From positions 1-8,562 of the forward strand of contig JAPUKI010000338.1 in NCBI GenBank assembly GCA_027295745.1: DNA of 8,562 nucleotides. The letters run 5' to 3'. Of this stretch, positions 5,686 through 8,562 are shown piece by piece. The first letter of the stretch is position 1. Each line of letters begins with the position of its first letter. Both the position numbers and the translations under genes were made by a program. The DNA is from Acidobacteriota bacterium. GTDB taxonomy: Bacteria; Acidobacteriota; UBA6911; RPQK01; JADFOI01. The notes below the pieces were generated by a model. That model was not told the DNA's origin. It saw only the letters and a list, made by a program, of their open reading frames with translations, and ran no database searches.

Positions 5686-6759
5686 ATGAATCCTCTTGTT
5701 TCAGTTATTGTTGTCAACTACAACCGGGGGGAGCTTCTTCGGCAGTGCCTGGTGTCTTTGCTGAAGCAGACCTACTCTTTTCTGGAGATTCTGGTTGTCG
5801 ACAATGGATCCTGGGATAACAGCCTGGCCGTTGTCCATTCCTTTCCCGATGAGCGCATCAGACTCTTTCCACTGGATCGAAATTACGGTTTTGCGGGCGG
5901 CAGCAATGTCGCCATCCGAGAAGCCAGGGGAGAGTTCATTGCTCTTATCAACAACGATGCGGTTGCGAATAAGGAGTGGATGGAGAAGCTTGTAAAGGCC
6001 ATCCGGGCTTCTGGAGAAGAGATAGGCATGTGGGCTTCGAAGCTGCTTTTCTTTGAAACCAATATCATCGACAAAGCTGGACATCTGATCTATCTCGACG
6101 GCCAGAATCGTGGCCGTGGAACGGGAGAACGGGACGCGGGCCAATACCAGCGCCTGGAGGAAACTCTGTTTCCCGACGGCTGTGGGGCCGTGTATCGCAA
6201 ACGCATGCTGGAGGAGGTTGGGGAGTTTGACGAGAGCTTTTTTGCCTACGGTGACGACGCCGACCTGGGGATCCGAGGTCGTTGGATGGGCTGGAAATGT
6301 CTGTATGTTCCCGATGCGGTTCTCTACCATCGGCATTCATCCACCAGCGGTCGCTTCTCGCTTCAGAAAATCTACTGGGTGGAACGGAATCGTTTCTGGT
6401 TGGCAGTGAAGAACTTTCCGCTGCCCTTATTGATGATGAGCCCGGTATTTACTTTCTATCGATGGGTGTGGAATCTCCTGGCCGCCCTGCTGGGACGGGG
6501 AGCTGCTGGCAACTTTCGACAGCAGACCTCTCTTTGGGCACTCGTGCAGACGCTGGGGCGGGCCTATGGCGATGGTTTTTATCACCTGGGTAGAGTGTTT
6601 CAGCAGCGTCGAAGAATCCGAAAGACCCGCCGGATTGCGGACCTTGATTTTTATCGACTTCTCTTTCGCTTTCGGATATCCGCTCGCGTTTTGGCCTTTC
6701 AAGACCTGGATTGCCCCCAAACTCTCCTGGCGTTGAAAAGGGGGGCCACCCTGTGCTAA
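5686..6759 (+). CDS. Family 2 glycosyltransferase (rhamnosyltransferase-like)
   Basis: The 357-residue protein opens with the GT-A signature VSVIVVNYNRGELL (5-18) and LVVDNGSWDNS (37-47), followed by LDRNYGFAGGSNVAI (63-77), which is typical of the WbbL-like rhamnosyltransferase branch. INNDA (88-92) occupies the place of the metal-binding DxD motif. FAYGDDADLGIRGRWMGW (186-203) is the acceptor-side ED-type motif containing the likely catalytic acid. A hydrophobic stretch at about 245-270 and a basic tail (308-316, rich in Arg and Lys) suggest attachment to the inner membrane face. It would add one sugar during surface-glycan assembly; donor and linkage are not determinable here. ATG 5686 is chosen because the next residues match the family start, although no ribosome binding site is present. 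The stop codon at 6757-6759 overlaps a candidate promoter of the tRNA cluster. Confidence 0.9.
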   Translation: MNPLVSVIVVNYNRGELLRQCLVSLLKQTYSFLEILVVDNGSWDNSLAVVHSFPDERIRLFPLDRNYGFAGGSNVAIREARGEFIALINNDAVANKEWMEKLVKAIRASGEEIGMWASKLLFFETNIIDKAGHLIYLDGQNRGRGTGERDAGQYQRLEETLFPDGCGAVYRKRMLEEVGEFDESFFAYGDDADLGIRGRWMGWKCLYVPDAVLYHRHSSTSGRFSLQKIYWVERNRFWLAVKNFPLPLLMMSPVFTFYRWVWNLLAALLGRGAAGNFRQQTSLWALVQTLGRAYGDGFYHLGRVFQQRRRIRKTRRIADLDFYRLLFRFRISARVLAFQDLDCPQTLLALKRGATLC

Positions 6760-6762
6760 CTT
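6733..6762 (+). promoter_or_regulatory. Candidate promoter of the tRNA-tuf cluster
   Basis: TTGAAA (6733-6738) and TAACTT (6757-6762), the latter preceded by TG at 6754-6755 as in an extended -10, are separated by 18 bases. Initiation would fall near 6769, a few bases before the first tRNA. The -35 lies within the last codons of the glycosyltransferase and the -10 covers its stop codon. This is a match by eye only. Confidence 0.35.
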
Positions 6763-6777
6763 AACTCTCTCCTATAT

Positions 6778-6849
6778 GCTGGCGTAGCTCAACGGTAGAG
6801 CAACTGATTTGTAATTAGTAGGTTGGGGGTTCGATTCCCTTCGCCAGCT
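6778..6849 (+). tRNA. tRNA-Thr, anticodon UGU
   Basis: The 72-base gene folds as a standard cloverleaf: acceptor GCTGGCG/CGCCAGC (7 bp), D arm GCTC/GAGC, anticodon stem ACTGA/TTAGT with loop TTTGTAA, and T loop TTCGATT. The anticodon TGT (6810-6812) reads ACA and other threonine codons. The 3' CCA is not encoded. By anticodon and order it is the counterpart of E. coli thrU, first of four tRNAs ahead of tuf. Confidence 0.96.
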
Positions 6850-6865
6850 GAACGATCGAAGCGAG

Positions 6866-6885
6866 TGGCCCAACGGGTGGGGCCA
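6866..6885 (+). other. Small stem-loop in the tRNA spacer
   Basis: TGGCCC and GGGCCA form a 6-bp stem around an 8-base loop in the 71-base spacer between tRNA-Thr(UGU) and tRNA-Tyr. It could help RNase processing of the polycistronic precursor. It may also be chance. Confidence 0.25.
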
Positions 6886-6920
6886 TAAAGAGAGGAAGAA
6901 GCGCGTTCGCATAGCGTTTT

Positions 6921-7005
6921 GGAGGGGTGGTCGAGCGGCCAATGGCAACGGGCTGTAAACCCGTCGACCTTCGGGTCTACGCAGGTTCGAATCCTGCCCC
7001 CTCCA
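6921..7005 (+). tRNA. tRNA-Tyr, anticodon GUA
   Basis: This 85-base class II tRNA has acceptor GGAGGGG/CCCCTCC, anticodon stem ACGGG/CCCGT with loop CTGTAAA, anticodon GTA at 6955-6957, and T loop TTCGAAT. It carries the long variable arm (GACC-TTCG-GGTC type) expected of bacterial tyrosine tRNAs. Discriminator A is at 7005; the CCA end is not encoded. It is the counterpart of tyrU. Confidence 0.96.
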
Positions 7006-7067
7006 CAGAGTTTCTAGGGTTGCACGGCCTTTAAAAAATAGAGATAATGAGCGTTTTGGGTCGGCGA

Positions 7068-7139
7068 GCGGGAGTAACTCAGTGGTAGAGTCATAGCCTT
7101 CCAAGCTATTGGTCGCGGGTTCGAGTCCCGTCTCCCGCT
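7068..7139 (+). tRNA. tRNA-Gly, anticodon UCC
   Basis: This is a 72-base cloverleaf with acceptor GCGGGAG/CTCCCGC, D arm ACTC/GAGT, anticodon stem ATAGC/GCTAT with loop CTTCCAA, and T stem GCGGG/CCCGT. The anticodon TCC (7100-7102) reads GGA and GGG, the codons that dominate the adjacent tuf gene. No CCA is encoded. It is the counterpart of glyT. Confidence 0.96.
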
Positions 7140-7217
7140 CCAGTCATGTGAATGGTTGTTTTGGATTCGAAGGAAATAGGACGATAACGCTGCCCGCGAA
7201 CCATTAACAAACAACGT

Positions 7218-7289
7218 GCCCACGTAGCGCAGTGGTAGAGCACTTCCTTGGTAAGGAGGGGGTCACCAGTTCAATCCTGGTCGTGGGCT
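7218..7289 (+). tRNA. tRNA-Thr, anticodon GGU
   Basis: This 72-base gene has acceptor GCCCACG/CGTGGGC, D arm GCGC/GAGC, anticodon stem CTTCC/GGAGG with loop TTGGTAA, and T arm ACCAG/CTGGT. The anticodon GGT (7250-7252) reads ACC and ACU. No CCA is encoded. It ends 46 bases before tuf and is the counterpart of thrT. Confidence 0.96.
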
Positions 7290-7323
7290 ATGTGCTGACA
7301 CCGCTTTTTAGACCTAAAGGGAA

Positions 7324-7329
7324 GAGGAG
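7324..7329 (+). promoter_or_regulatory. Strong ribosome binding site of tuf
   Basis: GAGGAG lies 6 bases upstream of the tuf ATG at 7336. It is the only strong Shine-Dalgarno match in front of any gene in the window. Confidence 0.8.
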
Positions 7330-7335
7330 AAGCTA

Positions 7336-8523
7336 ATGGCAAAACAGAAATTTGAGCGAACGAAGCCCCATATCAACGTCGGGACGATCGGGCATGTGGA
7401 TCACGGGAAGACAACGCTGACGGCGGCCATCACCAAGATATTGGCCAAGGAGAACTCGGCGATAGAGGTGCGGACGTTTGATTCCATCGACAATGCCCCG
7501 GAGGAGAGGGAGCGAGGGATCACGATAGCAACGGCGCATGTGGAGTACGAGACGAAGAATCGGCACTATGCGCACGTGGACTGCCCGGGACACGCGGACT
7601 ATGTGAAGAACATGATCACGGGAGCGGCCCAGATGGATGGGGCGATTCTGGTGGTGTCGGCAGCGGATGGACCGATGCCGCAGACGCGGGAGCACATCTT
7701 GCTGGCGCGTCAGGTGGGAGTGCCCTATATCGTGGTGTTTTTAAACAAGGTGGACATGGTGGATGATCCGGAGCTCTTGGATCTGGTGGAACTGGAAGTG
7801 AGGGAGCTGCTCTCCAAGTACGAGTTTCCGGGAGATGATATCCCGATCGTGCGTGGCAGTGCACTAAAGGCGCTGGAAGGGGAGGAGGAGGCGGAGAAGC
7901 AGGTGCTGGAGTTGTTGGCACAGGTGGATGAGTATATACCGATACCGGAGCGGGAAATAGACAAGCCGTTTTTGATGCCGATAGAGGATATATTCACCAT
8001 CAGCGGACGAGGGACGGTGGTGACGGGACGAGTGGATCGGGGGCAGGTGAAGGTGGGAGAGGAGATGGAGATCGTGGGAATCCGGGACACCTTCAAGCGA
8101 GTGGTCACGGGAGTGGAGATGTTCAAGAAGATGCTGGACGAGGGACAGGCGGGAGACAACGTGGGACTGCTGCTGCGAGGGACGGACAAGGATGACGTGG
8201 AACGGGGCCAGGTGGTGGCGGCGCCGGGAAGCATCACCCCCCATAAGCACTTCAAAGGGGAAGCCTATATTTTGACGAAAGAAGAAGGGGGACGACACAC
8301 GCCATTTTTCACGGGGTATCGGCCCCAGTTTTATTTTCGAACCACGGATGTGACGGGCTCAGTGGAGCTGCCCAGCGGGACCGAGATGGTCATGCCGGGA
8401 GACAACGTTGCGGTGGAGGTGAAGCTGATCATGCCCATCGCCATGGAGAAAGGGCTGCGCTTTGCCATCCGTGAGGGCGGGCACACGGTGGGAGCCGGAA
8501 CCATTGCCGAGATAGTGGAATAG
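7336..8523 (+). CDS. tuf: Elongation factor Tu
   Basis: EF-Tu is the GTPase that carries aminoacyl-tRNA to the ribosomal A site. The 395-residue product is full length with all three domains. The P-loop GHVDHGKT is at 19-26, switch I RGITIATAH at 60-68, switch II DCPGHAD at 82-88 with H86 as the catalytic histidine, NKVD at 137-140 and SAL at 175-177. Domain 2 includes GRGTVVTGR (224-232). Domain 3 holds GGRHTPFF (318-325) and YRPQFYFRTTDVTG (328-341), and the protein ends with GGHTVGAGTIAEIVE. The gene follows four tRNA genes in the order known for E. coli tufB and is probably co-transcribed with them. Codon use is strongly purine-ended: by hand count, 37 Gly codons are 18 GGA, 15 GGG, 4 GGC and no GGT, and Arg is mostly CGA or CGG. 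That differs from the glycan genes next to it. No terminator is seen before the window ends. Confidence 0.98.
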   Translation: MAKQKFERTKPHINVGTIGHVDHGKTTLTAAITKILAKENSAIEVRTFDSIDNAPEERERGITIATAHVEYETKNRHYAHVDCPGHADYVKNMITGAAQMDGAILVVSAADGPMPQTREHILLARQVGVPYIVVFLNKVDMVDDPELLDLVELEVRELLSKYEFPGDDIPIVRGSALKALEGEEEAEKQVLELLAQVDEYIPIPEREIDKPFLMPIEDIFTISGRGTVVTGRVDRGQVKVGEEMEIVGIRDTFKRVVTGVEMFKKMLDEGQAGDNVGLLLRGTDKDDVERGQVVAAPGSITPHKHFKGEAYILTKEEGGRHTPFFTGYRPQFYFRTTDVTGSVELPSGTEMVMPGDNVAVEVKLIMPIAMEKGLRFAIREGGHTVGAGTIAEIVE

Positions 8524-8527
8524 GAGG

Positions 8528-8555
8528 CAGGAGAGAGAATCCAGAATCCAGAAGG
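8528..8555 (+). repeat. Tandem heptamer array after tuf
   Basis: Four 7-base units, CAGGAGA, GAGAATC, CAGAATC and CAGAAGG, begin 4 bases after the tuf stop codon. They share a 17-base exact match (8536-8552) with the array upstream of the epimerase gene, in the same orientation. A partner array in inverted orientation, as at the two other sites, could lie just beyond the window edge. Confidence 0.7.
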
Positions 8556-8562
8556 AGATTTT

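Noticed and set aside
6772..7223. Minus-strand open frames of 110 and 69 residues with strings like DSNLRRPEG, RRESNPQP and RRDSNPRP
   Set aside because: These are antisense translations of the tRNA genes, a well-known source of spurious proteins.
7616..8298. Long minus-strand open frames inside tuf (for example a Ser-rich frame of 176 residues)
   Set aside because: They are shadows of the biased codon use of tuf, with low-complexity content and no start signals.

Overview
The window looks like chromosomal DNA from a Gram-negative-type bacterium of moderate GC content. EF-Tu and the secreted repeat protein resemble what I remember of Acidobacteriota and neighbouring deep-branching phyla. This is inference from family resemblance, with low to moderate confidence. 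No phage, transposase, plasmid or CRISPR gene is visible.

Layout. Positions 1-6759 are one edge of a surface-glycan (capsule, exopolysaccharide or O-antigen type) locus. It runs: the 5' end of a family 2 glycosyltransferase on the minus strand (1-179); a secreted protein of four beta-rich repeats on the plus strand (about 320-1765); a 244-base gap with GC-rich stem-loop repeats; an NAD-dependent nucleotide-sugar epimerase/dehydratase on the minus strand (2010-2993); then three plus-strand genes for a zinc-ribbon SAM methyltransferase (3202-4149), UDP-glucose 6-dehydrogenase (4167-5543) and a second family 2 glycosyltransferase (5686-6759). The dehydrogenase would make UDP-glucuronate, the epimerase/dehydratase would convert a nucleotide sugar (possibly that one), and the transferases and methyltransferase would build and decorate the polymer.

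Positions 6778-8523 are housekeeping DNA: four tRNA genes, Thr(UGU)-Tyr(GUA)-Gly(UCC)-Thr(GGU), followed by tuf for elongation factor Tu. This is the same gene order as thrU-tyrU-glyT-thrT-tufB in Escherichia coli.

The most unusual structure is non-coding. Short tandem arrays with a 7-base period (related units CAGAATC/TTCTGGA and GTTTCAG/CTGGAAC) abut gene ends at 2998-3053, 3142-3183, 5554-5588, 5656-5683 and 8528-8555. Twice they occur as an inverted pair around a 67-88 base core that contains a palindrome. At the methyltransferase gene, a perfect 15-bp hairpin follows the array, and the probable start codon lies inside its 3' arm. Most glycan genes lack a clear Shine-Dalgarno sequence, whereas tuf has a strong one. 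The tuf gene has a striking bias: no GGT among 37 glycine codons.
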